This document shows positions 18,002 to 26,994 of a stretch of 64,000 bases of DNA, in pieces (positions within the stretch are counted from its first letter, which is position 1; each line of letters begins with the position of its first letter). The DNA is from Mesorhizobium sp. STM 4661. GTDB lineage: Bacteria; Pseudomonadota; Alphaproteobacteria; Rhizobiales; Rhizobiaceae. The position numbers and the translations under genes are program-made. Where the stretch lies: assembly GCF_000359125.1 (NCBI RefSeq), contig NZ_CAAF010000028.1, forward strand, positions 145,829 through 209,828, written 5' to 3'. The notes beneath the pieces are model-generated. The model saw only the letters and a program-made list of their open reading frames with translations, was not told the origin of the DNA and did not search any database.

Positions 18002-19375
18002 TCAATACGCATATTCCATGAACACCGGCTCGATCGACCCACCCCAGCGCGTATGATAGGCGGAGAGCATCTCCTCGGCACTGGTCGTGCCGCGCGCGAC
18101 GACTTCGTCCAATGTGTTGAGGAATGAGGTTTCGTCGTAGCCGTCGCGGTTCTTCCGGTCGCGGTTCTTCAGTCCCGTGCGCGAGATGACGAGCACGTCG
18201 CGGGCGATCTCGCGCAAGGTGCTGTTGCGGAAGGGCGCCGAAATGCCTTGTTCCGGCACGGCGTTGCGCATCGCCAGCACCTCTTCATAGGCCCAATTCG
18301 ACGTCAGCGCTTCGGCTGCCTCGAGCGCTGCCTCGTCATAGAGCAACCCAACCCAGAAGGCCGGCAGCGCGCAGATGCGCCGCCACGGCCCGCCATCGGC
18401 GCCGCGCATTTCAAGGAAGCGCTTCAGCCGCACGTCGGGGAACAGAGTCGACAAATGGTTCGCCCAGTCGCCCATCGTCGGCAGCCCGTCCGGTATCTCG
18501 TTGCGGGCCGCACCCGCCATGAACTGACGGAAGGTGACATGCGTCATGTCGTGATAGTGGCCGTCGCGGATGACGAAATACATCGGCACGTCGAGCGCCC
18601 ATTCGACATAGTCGGCAAAGCCGAAATCGGGCGAGAAGCAGAACTCGAGCAGGCCCGAGCGCTGGTTGTCGGTGTCGCGCCAGATGTCGCCGCGCCAGCT
18701 CTGCAATCCGTTGGGCCGGCCTTCGGTGAAAGGCGAGTTGGCGAACAGCGCCGTCGACAGCGGCTGCAGCTTCAGCGACACCTGCATCTTGCGGCGCATG
18801 TCCGCCTCGCTCTCGAAGTCGAGATTCACCTGGATGGTGCAGGTGCGGTACATCATGTCGAGGCCCTTGCTGCCGACCTTGGGCATGTAGCGCGTCATGA
18901 TCTCGTAGCGCGACTTCGGCATTTTCGGCGTCTCGGCCAGCGACCATTTCGGGCTGCCGCCGAGGCCGAGAAAACGGATGCCCATCGGCTCGGCGATCTC
19001 GCGCACCTGCGCCAGATGCGCATTGCCCTCGCGGCAGGTCTGGTGGATCGTTTCCAGCGGCGCGCCGGACAGCTCGAATTGGCCACCGGGTTCCAGCGAA
19101 ATCGCCCCTTGGCCGGTCGGCTCGACCAGGCCGATGATGCGGCCGTCATCGATGATCGGATCCCAGCCGAGTTTCTCCTGCATGCCTTCGAGGATGGCGC
19201 GTATGCCGCGCTCGCCGCCATAGGGCACCGGCGCGTCGCCGTCGACATAGAACGGAAATTTTTCGTGTTCGGTGCCGATCCGCCATTTGTCGCGCGGCTT
19301 GTTGCCCTCGGCCAGATACTCGACAAGCTCGTCGACGCCTTCAATAGGCCTGAAATCGGTTGTATCGCGCGCCAT
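18002..19375 (-). CDS. gshA: Glutamate-cysteine ligase (plant/alphaproteobacterial type)
   Basis: 457 residues, GCS2-type ligase making gamma-glutamylcysteine, first step of glutathione synthesis. Family segments are WRIGTEHEKFPF near the N-terminus, TGQGAISLEPGGQFELSGAP, MYRTCTIQVNLDFESE and FSPDFGFADYVEWALD. The start MARDTTDFRPIEG is chosen over a 63-codon extension that runs through an intergenic palindrome. The gene lies downstream of rsmE on the same strand but is separated from it by that repeat. Confidence 0.95.
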   Translation of the reverse strand: MARDTTDFRPIEGVDELVEYLAEGNKPRDKWRIGTEHEKFPFYVDGDAPVPYGGERGIRAILEGMQEKLGWDPIIDDGRIIGLVEPTGQGAISLEPGGQFELSGAPLETIHQTCREGNAHLAQVREIAEPMGIRFLGLGGSPKWSLAETPKMPKSRYEIMTRYMPKVGSKGLDMMYRTCTIQVNLDFESEADMRRKMQVSLKLQPLSTALFANSPFTEGRPNGLQSWRGDIWRDTDNQRSGLLEFCFSPDFGFADYVEWALDVPMYFVIRDGHYHDMTHVTFRQFMAGAARNEIPDGLPTMGDWANHLSTLFPDVRLKRFLEMRGADGGPWRRICALPAFWVGLLYDEAALEAAEALTSNWAYEEVLAMRNAVPEQGISAPFRNSTLREIARDVLVISRTGLKNRDRKNRDGYDETSFLNTLDEVVARGTTSAEEMLSAYHTRWGGSIEPVFMEYAY

Positions 19376-19390
19376 GACAAGTCCTTTGGC

Positions 19391-19493
19391 ACATGACCCC
19401 GAAAATCGGCTTCGATTTTCGCTGGGGATCATATGCCCAATCAAAGTGCTACAGCGGGCCTTTGCGCGTCCGAAAGGACGCACGGCGCTGTAG
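19391..19493. repeat. Rhizobial intergenic palindromic element
   Basis: GAAAATCG gctt CGATTTTC (19401-19420) sits inside a larger ATGACCCC/GGGGATCAT dyad, followed by CTACAGCG ... CGCTGTAG (19449-19493) enclosing GCGTCC/GGACGC. These nested hairpins resemble the repeat families of rhizobial intergenic regions. They lie between rsmE and gshA. Confidence 0.7.
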
Positions 19494-19594
19494 GCGGTCG
19501 GACGACCGCCGGCGCTAGATGGACGAAATGTCAGTAGCCGATCAAGAGAAAAATCCTGAGCCACAGGTCAAGAGGAATTGATTCATGCCGGCTC

Positions 19595-20329
19595 TCACCA
19601 ATCGCCGATCGTCGCCTGCATCACCGCCAGCGCGGCCACCGCGGCCGTGTCGGCGCGCAGGATGCGGGGCCCGAGCGGAATGGCGGTGACGAACGGCAGC
19701 GCCCGCAGCATCCTGCGCTCGTCGTCGGAAAAGCCGCCCTCCGGCCCGACCAGCAGCCCGAGCTTGCTTTTCCTCAACCCTTGCAACGCGGGCAGGGGAT
19801 TGTTGGTCGAGGCGTCCTCGTCGCAGAAGATCAGCCGCCGCTCTCTGTCCCAGTTGTTGAGCAGGCGTTCGAACTTTTCCGCTTCACGCAACTCCGGCAC
19901 CGCCAATATGCCGCATTGTTCGGCCGCCTCGACGACATTGGCGCGCAGGCGGTCGATGCCGGGCTTTGCCACTTGCGTGTGCTGGGTGATGACCGGCTGC
20001 AGGATGCCGGCGCCCATTTCGACCGCCTTCTGCACGAGATAATCGAGCCGCCCTTGCTTGAGCGGCGCAAAGCAGTAGACGAGATCGGGCAGCGGCGGCT
20101 GCGGCCGCTGCAGGGTCAGCACCCTAAAGCGTACCGCCCTTTTCGACTTGGCGGCGATTGTCGCCGACCACTCGCCGTCGCGGCCGTTGAACAACAGGAT
20201 TTCGGCGCCTTCGCCAAGCCGCAGCACATGCATCAGATAGTGGCTTTGCTGCTGGCTCGCTTCGATCTCGATGTCGGGTCCGAGGTCGTCCGGCACGAAC
20301 AGCCGCTGCATCTTGTAATTGGCGCGCAT
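19595..20329 (-). CDS. rsmE: 16S rRNA (uracil1498-N3)-methyltransferase
   Basis: 244 residues of the SPOUT class. The N-terminal PUA-like domain begins [17 protein letters not shown]; the knotted SAM-binding part carries [14 protein letters not shown] and [17 protein letters not shown]. It methylates U1498 in the 30S subunit. It is convergent with nothing close and about 220 bp upstream of gshA on the same strand. Confidence 0.94.
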   Translation of the reverse strand: MRANYKMQRLFVPDDLGPDIEIEASQQQSHYLMHVLRLGEGAEILLFNGRDGEWSATIAAKSKRAVRFRVLTLQRPQPPLPDLVYCFAPLKQGRLDYLVQKAVEMGAGILQPVITQHTQVAKPGIDRLRANVVEAAEQCGILAVPELREAEKFERLLNNWDRERRLIFCDEDASTNNPLPALQGLRKSKLGLLVGPEGGFSDDERRMLRALPFVTAIPLGPRILRADTAAVAALAVMQATIGDW

Positions 20330-20360
20330 TGTCGAGGAATGGGCGAGCCGGCCGCTGCCG

Positions 20361-21002
20361 TCAAGCCTCGGCGGTGGGATGCCAGACCGGCTCGTAGCCT
20401 TGCCTCAGCACGGCAAGAGTGGTTGCCGGCGTAAGCAGGCTGAGCGGCCGGCCGGCAAAGCGATCGAACCCCACCGGTTCGCTATAGCCGGCAAACGACC
20501 AGCGCAATGCCTTGCCGTTGTGCAGGGCAAATGCAATGCCGCCGTCGGCAATCATGACGCCGTCCGGCAGCCCGGCAAGCTCATCCGCCGCCGGCGGTCG
20601 CCCGCCCGACGCCAGCCGCTCCCGATGCAGCCGCTTGTCGACCATCGGCGCGCGCGGCTCGGCGATGCCGAAGGCCGCGCCAAAGCGCCCGACGAAATCC
20701 GTCGCCCGTTCGCGCCGGCAGAAGAAGCAGGGCCGATGCCCGGCAGCGAGCGCCGTCACCTCGTCGAGGAAAAACAGCTCGGTCCAGCCTGCCTTGCCTC
20801 CCGGCCTGTTTCTACCCATCGGCTCGCGTCGCACATCGCGGAACTTGCAGACGCAGATGATCCAGGCCTGAAGCGCCCAGCGCTTCTTCAGCAGCGTCTT
20901 GGTCTCAGGATCGTGGATGATACCGCGATTGCCCGTAAACAGGCCGCGTTCGGGCACGGCATGGATGGCGCCGAACGGATCGACGCGGTTTTGCAGTGGC
21001 AT
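20361..21002 (-). CDS. Conserved-looking protein of unknown function
   Basis: 213 residues, start supported by GGGGAG upstream. I do not recognise the family. Visible features are [19 protein letters not shown], a cysteine motif [18 protein letters not shown] (HxxCxxC, possibly metal-binding) near the middle, and [20 protein letters not shown] in the C-terminal half. There is no signal peptide or membrane segment. It is divergent from a glutamine amidotransferase gene across 88 bp, suggesting shared control. Confidence 0.75.
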   Translation of the reverse strand: MPLQNRVDPFGAIHAVPERGLFTGNRGIIHDPETKTLLKKRWALQAWIICVCKFRDVRREPMGRNRPGGKAGWTELFFLDEVTALAAGHRPCFFCRRERATDFVGRFGAAFGIAEPRAPMVDKRLHRERLASGGRPPAADELAGLPDGVMIADGGIAFALHNGKALRWSFAGYSEPVGFDRFAGRPLSLLTPATTLAVLRQGYEPVWHPTAEA

Positions 21003-21090
21003 AGCTTTCTCCCCGAATACGCATCTTGGCTGGAACGCCGGCGCCATGATATCGCTCGTGACATCATTTTCATGTCAGCAGGTTTCTTCG

Positions 21091-21789
21091 ATGCGGGTGC
21101 TGGTGGTCCAGAATTACGACAACACCGGCCTTGGCCAGGTCGGCGCCGCACTCGCTGAAGCGGGCGCCGATCTCGATCTGCGCCGCCCCTATCAAGGCGA
21201 AGCCCTGCCGGAGGATGCCGACCAGCATGACGCCATGGTGGTGCTTGGCGGCGGCCAGAATGCGCTGGCCGACGACGACTATCCCTATTTTCCCGCACTG
21301 CTCGACTTGACTCGCGATTTCGCCGACAAGGACCGCGCCGTGCTCGGCATCTGCCTCGGCAGCCAGCTGGTCGCCCGCGCCTTTGGCGGCGAGAATCGCA
21401 TCGGCGCGGCCAATGAATTCGGCTGGTGTGGCGTATCGCTGACGCCCGATGCCAAGACCGATCCAGTGCTCGGCGCGCTGCCCGAAAACTTTCCCATCTT
21501 CCAATGGCATGACGACACGTTTGCGCTGCCTGAAAACGCCGTGCGGCTGGCCGGCAATGACGTCGCCGAGAACCAGGCGTTCCGCATCGGCCGCGCGGTC
21601 TACGGCTTCCAGTTTCATTTCGAGGCCGACCGGCCGATGGTCCGCGACTGGAGCACGTCCTTCGCCCCGCTCATCGCCGCCCGGCATCCGGACTGGGCCG
21701 GCAAGCTCGATGACGAAATGGCCAGCAACGGACCGCAGGCCGATGCTGCCGGCCTCGCCATCGCCCGCGCCTGGGTGGCGACTATCTAG
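21091..21789 (+). CDS. Class I glutamine amidotransferase-like protein
   Basis: 232 residues, GATase1 fold without a synthetase domain. The nucleophile elbow GICLGSQLVA gives the catalytic Cys, and GFQFHFEADRP gives the His and Glu of the triad. It resembles proteins annotated as GMP-synthase-like amidotransferases; the real acceptor is unknown, and some relatives hydrolyse gamma-glutamyl compounds. Start MRVLVVQNYDNTGLGQ. True guaA is elsewhere in the window. Confidence 0.88.
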   Translation: MRVLVVQNYDNTGLGQVGAALAEAGADLDLRRPYQGEALPEDADQHDAMVVLGGGQNALADDDYPYFPALLDLTRDFADKDRAVLGICLGSQLVARAFGGENRIGAANEFGWCGVSLTPDAKTDPVLGALPENFPIFQWHDDTFALPENAVRLAGNDVAENQAFRIGRAVYGFQFHFEADRPMVRDWSTSFAPLIAARHPDWAGKLDDEMASNGPQADAAGLAIARAWVATI

Positions 21790-22097
21790 CTGGAAGATGT
21801 TTGTGCGCGTAAAGGCGCGGCGCTCGGATTCCATACAGGACGTTGCATATTTAGCACGCGGGCGAAAATCCGCTGTGGACAGCTTGTTTCATCCTTGGCT
21901 TGTGTCCGCCTGCCATCCTAGAAGGCGCGCACTCTGCATCTTCCGCGCAACGCGATGAACCTTTTTTCGTCGCTGAGCGACACACGGCCGATACAGGAAA
22001 TGTCTAGAAGCGCGAAATCTTGAAAGATCTTGGTAACTCGCTTCTTCAACAGATTCGTAACAGTCTTCGTGCACAGATGCAGAAAGCTCAACAAGAG
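21790..22097. other. Gap before a small ORF
   Basis: About 300 bp with lower GC near 21960-22090 and no supported gene. Weak repeats of ATCTTG/AGATCTTGG occur near 22015-22035. It may hold the promoter and leader of the small membrane-type ORF that follows. Confidence 0.4.
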
Positions 22098-22238
22098 ATG
22101 ACGTCCGTGAAAGCAGCGCTTCTGTCCTTTGCCATGCTGTCCGCCATCGTGCTTTTCGGCCTTGGAACCTATGCCGGCGACGTTGCCAACAACCACAATG
22201 CCGTCGACGGTTACGGTGTTACCGCCGCGCTTCGCTGA
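22098..22238 (+). CDS. Possible small membrane or exported protein
   Basis: 46 residues from the ATG at 22098, with one hydrophobic stretch KAALLSFAMLSAIVLFGLG followed by a short polar tail. A GTG at 22107 is better spaced from AAGAG, and a TTG at 22020 would give 72 residues. The stretch could be a membrane anchor or signal peptide. No family is recognised; reality rests on composition only. Confidence 0.4.
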   Translation: MTSVKAALLSFAMLSAIVLFGLGTYAGDVANNHNAVDGYGVTAALR

Positions 22239-22313
22239 TTGCCCAAAAACCAGCTCTTGGACTACATTCCATAAGCGACGACTTGAGCGTAGCCCCCCTC
22301 AGAAGCCGCTGCT

Positions 22314-23108
22314 CTAGCCCTTTTCACCCGACATCGCCAGAATGCGCTTGTCCGCCCCGTCAACGACGAGCGCGGTAAGGTTTCCCGACTGCCAGGCGAG
22401 CGTGTCGACATTGACGCGGTTGGCCATCACTTCCGCCTCCGGCACCGGCGTGTGGCCGTGCACCACGATCTTTGGGTAGAGGCCGGGATGGTTGTGGAAG
22501 ATGTCGCGAATCCACATCAGGTCCTGCGTGTCCTGCTCCTCCAGCGCAACGCCGGGCCGGATGCCGGCATGACAGAAGAAGAAGTCGCCGAAAGTCAGTG
22601 AAAACGGCAGCGACCGCAGGAAGTCGACATGGCTTTTCGGCACCGCCTCGACAAGTGCGGCGTGTCTCTGGCGGAGCGCCGCCTCGGCCCTGCTAAACCA
22701 AATGCCGCTCTCGGGCAGCGCCACGCCATAGGACTGGGCAGTCTGGATGCCACCGTAGCGCATGAACAGCCCATCCGGTTCGGGGGCGTCGAGAAATTCG
22801 AGAAAGCCGATGTCGTGGTTGCCGGCAAGCATCAGGTAACGCGGATCGCGCTTCCGCACCTCGATCAGGAAGTCGATGACGCCCTTCGAGGCCGGCCCGC
22901 GGTCGACATAGTCGCCAAGATGGATGACACGCCAGTCGGCCGGGCGTTCCTTGCTGATCTCCGCCGCGATCCCTCGATGCATGGCGGCCAGCAGATCGAG
23001 CCGGCCATGCACGTCGCCGATCGCATAGAGCCGCACGCCGTCAGGTCCGCGCGCGTCGAGGAAGTGGATGCCTGGCTCCGTCAATGCTTGTGTCGTCTCC
23101 GTCATCAT
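22314..23108 (-). CDS. Metallophosphoesterase (serine/threonine phosphatase-like)
   Basis: 264 residues with all calcineurin-type motifs: AIGDVHGRLD, HLGDYVDRGPASKGV, LAGNHD, FFCHAGIRPG and VHGHTP. These place two metals for phosphate-ester hydrolysis. It is close to the PrpA/ApaH-like single-domain phosphatases of rhizobia. The target could be phosphoproteins or dinucleotides; the sequence does not decide. Confidence 0.92.
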   Translation of the reverse strand: MMTETTQALTEPGIHFLDARGPDGVRLYAIGDVHGRLDLLAAMHRGIAAEISKERPADWRVIHLGDYVDRGPASKGVIDFLIEVRKRDPRYLMLAGNHDIGFLEFLDAPEPDGLFMRYGGIQTAQSYGVALPESGIWFSRAEAALRQRHAALVEAVPKSHVDFLRSLPFSLTFGDFFFCHAGIRPGVALEEQDTQDLMWIRDIFHNHPGLYPKIVVHGHTPVPEAEVMANRVNVDTLAWQSGNLTALVVDGADKRILAMSGEKG

Positions 23109-23132
23109 ACCGTCACCGTCACAAAGACTCTT

Positions 23133-23235
23133 AGAGCGGTTCCGGTTCTCTTGGAACCGGCAACTCGCCCTAACTATTTGTTTTGCCGCATTTATGCGGA
23201 CGCTGAATGATTCCGTCTGGCTACGAAAAGCTCTA
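23133..23235. repeat. RIME-like rhizobial repeat
   Basis: It begins AGAGCGGTTCCGGTTCTCTT and ends AAAGCTCTAA, with GGTTCC/GGAACC at the 5' end and the typical CGCATTTATGCGGACGC middle. This is the layout of the RIME-type mosaic elements of rhizobia. It lies between lldD and the phosphatase gene. Confidence 0.75.
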
Positions 23236-24369
23236 ACGCCGAAGCTGATCCTTGCCCATGTCCGTCACCAGGCGCTTTCCGCACAGCGCCAGTGTGATGT
23301 CCATCTCCTTGCGGATGATATCAAGGGCCTTGGTAACACCTTCCTTACCAAGCGCGCCCAGGCCGTAAAGGAAGGGCCGGCCGATATAGGTGCCCTTGGC
23401 GCCGAGGCACAGTGCCTTCAGCACGTCCTGGCCCGAGCGGATGCCGCCATCCATATGCACTTCGATGGTGTCGCCGACCGCATCGGCGATCTCTTCCAGC
23501 GCCATGATCGACGACGACGCGCCGTCGAGCTGGCGTCCGCCATGGTTCGAAACGATGATCGCATCGGCGCCGGTCTTGGCCGCCATCAGCGCGTCTTCCT
23601 TGTCGAGGATGCCTTTCAGGATCAGCTTGCCGCCCCAGCGCTCCTTGATCCAGGCGACATCCTTCCAAGATAGCTGCGGGTCGAACTGCTCCGTCGTCCA
23701 TGATGACAGCGAGGCAACATCGCCGACGCCCTTGGCGTGGCCGACAATGTTGCGGAACGTCCGGCGTGGCGTGCCAGCCATTCCCAGGCACCAGCGCGGG
23801 CGGATGGCCATGTCGAGAATGTTCGCAAGCGTCATCTTGGGCGGCGCCGTAAGCCCGTTGCGGACATCCTTGTGGCGCTGGCCGAGGATCTGCAGGTCGA
23901 GCGTCAGCACCAGCGCCGAGCATTTCGCCGCCTTCGCCCGGTCGATCAGGTTGAGCACGAAGTCCTTGTCGCGCAGCACGTAAAGCTGGAACCAGAACGG
24001 CTTCTTCGTCACCGAGGCGACGTCCTCGATCGAACAGATGCTCATCGTCGAGAGCGTGAACGGTACGCCGAATTCCTCCGCCGCCTGCGCCGCCAGCATC
24101 TCGCCATCGGCATGCTGCATGCCGGTCAGGCCGGTCGGCGCCAGCGCCACCGGCATCGCCACCTTTTCGCCGATCATGGTCGATTCCAGCGAGCGGTTGC
24201 TCATGTCGACCAGCACGCGCTGGCGAAACTTGATTTTCTGGAAATCGTCCTCGTTGGCGCGGTAGGTGCTTTCGGTCCAGGCGCCGGAATCGGCATAGTC
24301 GAAGAACATCTTCGGCACCCGGCGGCGCGCGAGGTTCTTGAGATCGGCGATGGTGAGGATGTCGCTCAT
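23233..24369 (-). CDS. lldD: L-lactate dehydrogenase, FMN-dependent
   Basis: 378 residues of the alpha-hydroxy-acid oxidase family. FMN and active-site segments are SDILTIADLKNLARRRVP, DLQILGQRH, LILKGILDKEDA with the base-region Lys, and IIVSNHGGRQLDG with the catalytic His. It oxidises L-lactate to pyruvate at the membrane and passes electrons to quinone. It lies 24 bp after a GntR regulator gene on the same strand, so the regulator is probably first in the operon. Confidence 0.93.
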   Translation of the reverse strand: MSDILTIADLKNLARRRVPKMFFDYADSGAWTESTYRANEDDFQKIKFRQRVLVDMSNRSLESTMIGEKVAMPVALAPTGLTGMQHADGEMLAAQAAEEFGVPFTLSTMSICSIEDVASVTKKPFWFQLYVLRDKDFVLNLIDRAKAAKCSALVLTLDLQILGQRHKDVRNGLTAPPKMTLANILDMAIRPRWCLGMAGTPRRTFRNIVGHAKGVGDVASLSSWTTEQFDPQLSWKDVAWIKERWGGKLILKGILDKEDALMAAKTGADAIIVSNHGGRQLDGASSSIMALEEIADAVGDTIEVHMDGGIRSGQDVLKALCLGAKGTYIGRPFLYGLGALGKEGVTKALDIIRKEMDITLALCGKRLVTDMGKDQLRR

Positions 24370-24393
24370 GGTGGTCCCCGCTTATTTCGATGG

Positions 24394-25197
24394 CTAGGAG
24401 CGTTTGCGTGTGGGTTCGATGTCGCCGGCTTCGGAGCGTTGCCTCAGCCTCAGCCGCGACACGCGCTGCCAGTCGCCGCTGCGCTCGGCTTCGGCCATTG
24501 ATCGTTCGACATAGGTGATGTGGTCCATCGCCGCCTGCCGCGCCGCGGCCGGATCGCCGGCCTTCACGGCGGCATGGATCGCCCGGTGCTGTGCCAGCAA
24601 CGCCTCGCGTGCGCCCGGCACGCTGAACACCAGAAGCCGGTTCTGGAACACGCCTTCGGACAGCAGCCGGTAGCAGGCGCGCAGCGTGTGCAAAAGGATG
24701 ATGTTGTGCGCGCATTCGCAGATCGCATGATGGAACTCGACGTCGATTTCCGCTTCGTCGTCGAAGTCGCCGGTCCGGTGCGCTTCGTCCATGCGCGCCA
24801 TGATGCGGTCAAGCAGCGCCAGATCATCCGGCGTGGCACGCCGCGCCGCGTATTCGGCGGCAACTGCCTCGATCTCTCGGCGGTATTCCAGATAGTCGGT
24901 CACCGCCTTGCGGTGCATGGAGATCAGATCCGTCACCGGCTTGGTGAACAATTGGCCGATGACGTCGGCGACATGGGTGCCGCCACCCGGCCGTGTCGTC
25001 AAAAGCCCGCGGCCTTCGAGCATTTTGAGCGCGTCGCGCAGGATCGGCCGCGACACTTCGAACTGGCGCGCCAGCTCGCGCTCGCCGGGCAGCCGGTCGC
25101 CGGTGCGCAGCACGCCTTCGAGGATCAGGTTTTCGATCTGCTGCACCACCTCGTCGGCGGTGCGCGAATGCTCGATCCTGGAGAAAATGTCGCTCAA
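24394..25197 (-). CDS. GntR family regulator (LldR/FCD type)
   Basis: 267 residues: winged helix with GDRLPGERELARQFEVSRPI and LRDALKMLEGRGLL, then an FCD effector domain. The position before lldD points to a lactate-responsive repressor. An operator candidate lies at 25252-25276 in its own upstream region, and a site of equal geometry precedes glcD, so it may also control glycolate oxidase. The DUF3422 gene is divergent from it. Confidence 0.9.
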   Translation of the reverse strand: MSDIFSRIEHSRTADEVVQQIENLILEGVLRTGDRLPGERELARQFEVSRPILRDALKMLEGRGLLTTRPGGGTHVADVIGQLFTKPVTDLISMHRKAVTDYLEYRREIEAVAAEYAARRATPDDLALLDRIMARMDEAHRTGDFDDEAEIDVEFHHAICECAHNIILLHTLRACYRLLSEGVFQNRLLVFSVPGAREALLAQHRAIHAAVKAGDPAAARQAAMDHITYVERSMAEAERSGDWQRVSRLRLRQRSEAGDIEPTRKRS

Positions 25198-25251
25198 CGG
25201 AGGCGCCTGGGAATTTGAACCGGTGTCGCGCAGGATAAAGCCAGTGTCGCC

Positions 25252-25276
25252 AACTGGTCAAATTATTTATCCAATT
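25252..25276. promoter_or_regulatory. Putative GntR operator before the lldD regulator
   Basis: AAnTGGnnAAAT n ATTTnnCCAnTT is a pseudo-palindrome with 9 of 12 arm pairs matching. It contains TGGT-N11-TCCA. The 19-nt core aligns with the glcD-side palindrome at 13 of 19 positions with identical spacing. It sits between the divergent GntR and DUF3422 genes. Confidence 0.5.
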
Positions 25277-25404
25277 CGCCCGATCGGGTCGTTTCGACGC
25301 CAGGGTGCAATATCGCCTTCGGCTAAACTTTGTTGTTTGCGTCTCCGGGCGATTGTCTCTAGAGGACGCCATTGCACGCAGGGTCAAAAAGAGGGGGACC
25401 AGCC

Positions 25405-26727
25405 GTGTCGGACGATCCGTCCAACCTCGAATTCCAGCCGCGCGCCAAGGGCGCCGTCATGGGCTTCCCGGCGCATGAGGGAAGGCCCGGCGCGCTCGGC
25501 GAGGTTCATGCCCGGCCGCACCCGCTGGTCGAGAAGCCGCGCGTTCTGATCCAGCTTTCCTTCATGACCGAGGGCGGCTCCGGCGTCGACATGGCGGTGC
25601 TGTCCGAACTGTCGCGCCGCCTCGGCATCGCCACGCCCGACCGTCATGCCCGCCACCACGCCATGAAATGGGGCCAGGGCTCGCTGCGCTGGGAGCGGCA
25701 CACGGAATTCTCGACCTATCTGTGGGAAGGGCCGCTTTCCGAAAGCGGCAGGGCGCAGGAGGACTCTCCCTTCGGCAACGGATTTTCGCCGCCGGGAACG
25801 GTCATTTCAGGCATCAGACTCGAAATCCGCAAATGGACGCAGGCGAGCGAGAGGCTGATCGCCGGTTTCGACCCGACCAGCCTGTGCTACTCGCTGGTCG
25901 AGCGCGGCAACGCCGCTATTGTCACCGATTTCCGCCAGGATGGCGACGGCCTGACCCGCATGCTGGTGCTCGATCGCGGCCTGACGCCGGCGCGAACCGG
26001 CGCGCTGTCGCAGCGGCTGATCGACATCGAGACCTACCGCACGCTCGCCATGCTCGGCCTGCCGTTGGCGCTGACGTTGTCGGGCCGCGCCCGCCGCATC
26101 GAGGACAGGCTGGCCCAGACGACGCTGGAAATGAAGGTGGCAGAGACCCGCGACAGCCAGACGCTGCTTGCCGACCTGACCGAGCTTGCCGCCGAACTCG
26201 AGGCCGACGCCGCCTCCAGCCTCTACCGCTTCGGCGCCAGCCGCGCCTATGACGGCATCGTCGTCGAGCGGCTGGAGGCGCTGGAGGAAGAGGCCGTGCC
26301 GGGCTACGACACCTGGGGCGGTTTCCTGCAGCGGCGCGTCGCGCCCGCCATGCGCACCTGTCGTTCGGTCGAGGAACGCCAGGCCAACCTGTCGCGCAAG
26401 CTCACCCGCGCCACCACGCTGCTGCGCACCTGGGTCGATGTCGAGGTCGAGAAGCAGAACCGCGATCTGCTGGCATCGATGAACAACCGCGCCCGCTTGC
26501 AGCTTCGTTTGCAGCAGACGGTGGAAGGCCTGTCCGTCGCCGCCGTCTCCTACTATGTCGTCGGCCTCATCAGCTACGTCGCCAAGGGCGCCTCGATCTT
26601 CGGCCATGCCATCGCACCGGAAGTCGTCACCGCCGCCTCGGTGCCGTTGGCCATCCTGCTCGTCTGGTGGGGCGTGCGCCGGGTCCGCCGGATGCACTCC
26701 GAGCCGGCCAAGCAGCCGGGCGAGTAA
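25405..26727 (+). CDS. DUF3422 family protein
   Basis: 440 residues from a GTG with AGGGGGA upstream. The conserved N-terminal part has RPGALGEVHARPHPLVEKPR; there is a coiled-coil-like centre (about 230-370), and two hydrophobic segments near the C-terminus (SVAAVSYYVVGLISYVAKGA; VVTAASVPLAILLVWWGVRR) suggest membrane anchoring. The family is widespread in alphaproteobacteria and has no established function. It could respond to the regulator gene beside it. Confidence 0.88.
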   Translation: MSDDPSNLEFQPRAKGAVMGFPAHEGRPGALGEVHARPHPLVEKPRVLIQLSFMTEGGSGVDMAVLSELSRRLGIATPDRHARHHAMKWGQGSLRWERHTEFSTYLWEGPLSESGRAQEDSPFGNGFSPPGTVISGIRLEIRKWTQASERLIAGFDPTSLCYSLVERGNAAIVTDFRQDGDGLTRMLVLDRGLTPARTGALSQRLIDIETYRTLAMLGLPLALTLSGRARRIEDRLAQTTLEMKVAETRDSQTLLADLTELAAELEADAASSLYRFGASRAYDGIVVERLEALEEEAVPGYDTWGGFLQRRVAPAMRTCRSVEERQANLSRKLTRATTLLRTWVDVEVEKQNRDLLASMNNRARLQLRLQQTVEGLSVAAVSYYVVGLISYVAKGASIFGHAIAPEVVTAASVPLAILLVWWGVRRVRRMHSEPAKQPGE

Positions 26728-26738
26728 TCCACGCCCTT

Positions 26739-26862
26739 ACCCTCCCCCTTGTGGGGAGGGTCGATCCGCATAGCGAATCGGGGTGGGGGTGCTCGTAAAG
26801 CGCTTTCGTCGCGCGGACCCCCACCCCGCTCACTTTGTTCGCGACCCTCCCCACAAGGGGTA
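26739..26862. repeat. Intergenic inverted-repeat element
   Basis: TACCCTCCCCCTTGTGGGGA ... GGGGTGGGGGT on the left is answered by ACCCCCACCCCG ... CCCTCCCCACAAGGGGTA on the right, a long hairpin of rhizobial type. It separates the DUF3422 gene from the glc operon promoter. Confidence 0.8.
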
Positions 26863-26953
26863 AAACCGCAGCGGCAGATTGCCGCTGCGGAAGCCGTCCC
26901 GGCATTGGTTCCCGGTTTTCGCCCAAAGCAGGATTTGCAACCGACGCTCGTCG

Positions 26954-26974
26954 CTGGTAAAACATTTTTACCAG
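26954..26974. promoter_or_regulatory. Perfect palindrome before glcD, likely GntR operator
   Basis: CTGGTAAAA, spacer CAT, TTTTACCAG: arms of 9 bp with no mismatch, ending 20 bases before the glcD ATG. The TGGT-N11-ACCA frame suits FadR/LldR/GlcC-type regulators. Confidence 0.65.
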
Positions 26975-26994
26975 TCGAGCGAAGGAGGCTGCTG

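Noticed and set aside
19376..19564. 63-codon upstream extension of gshA
   Set aside because: It translates an intergenic palindrome; the family start is MARDTTDF.
20899..21090. 64-codon upstream extension of the amidotransferase
   Set aside because: It overlaps the divergent gene and its promoter; the fold begins at MRVLVVQNYD.
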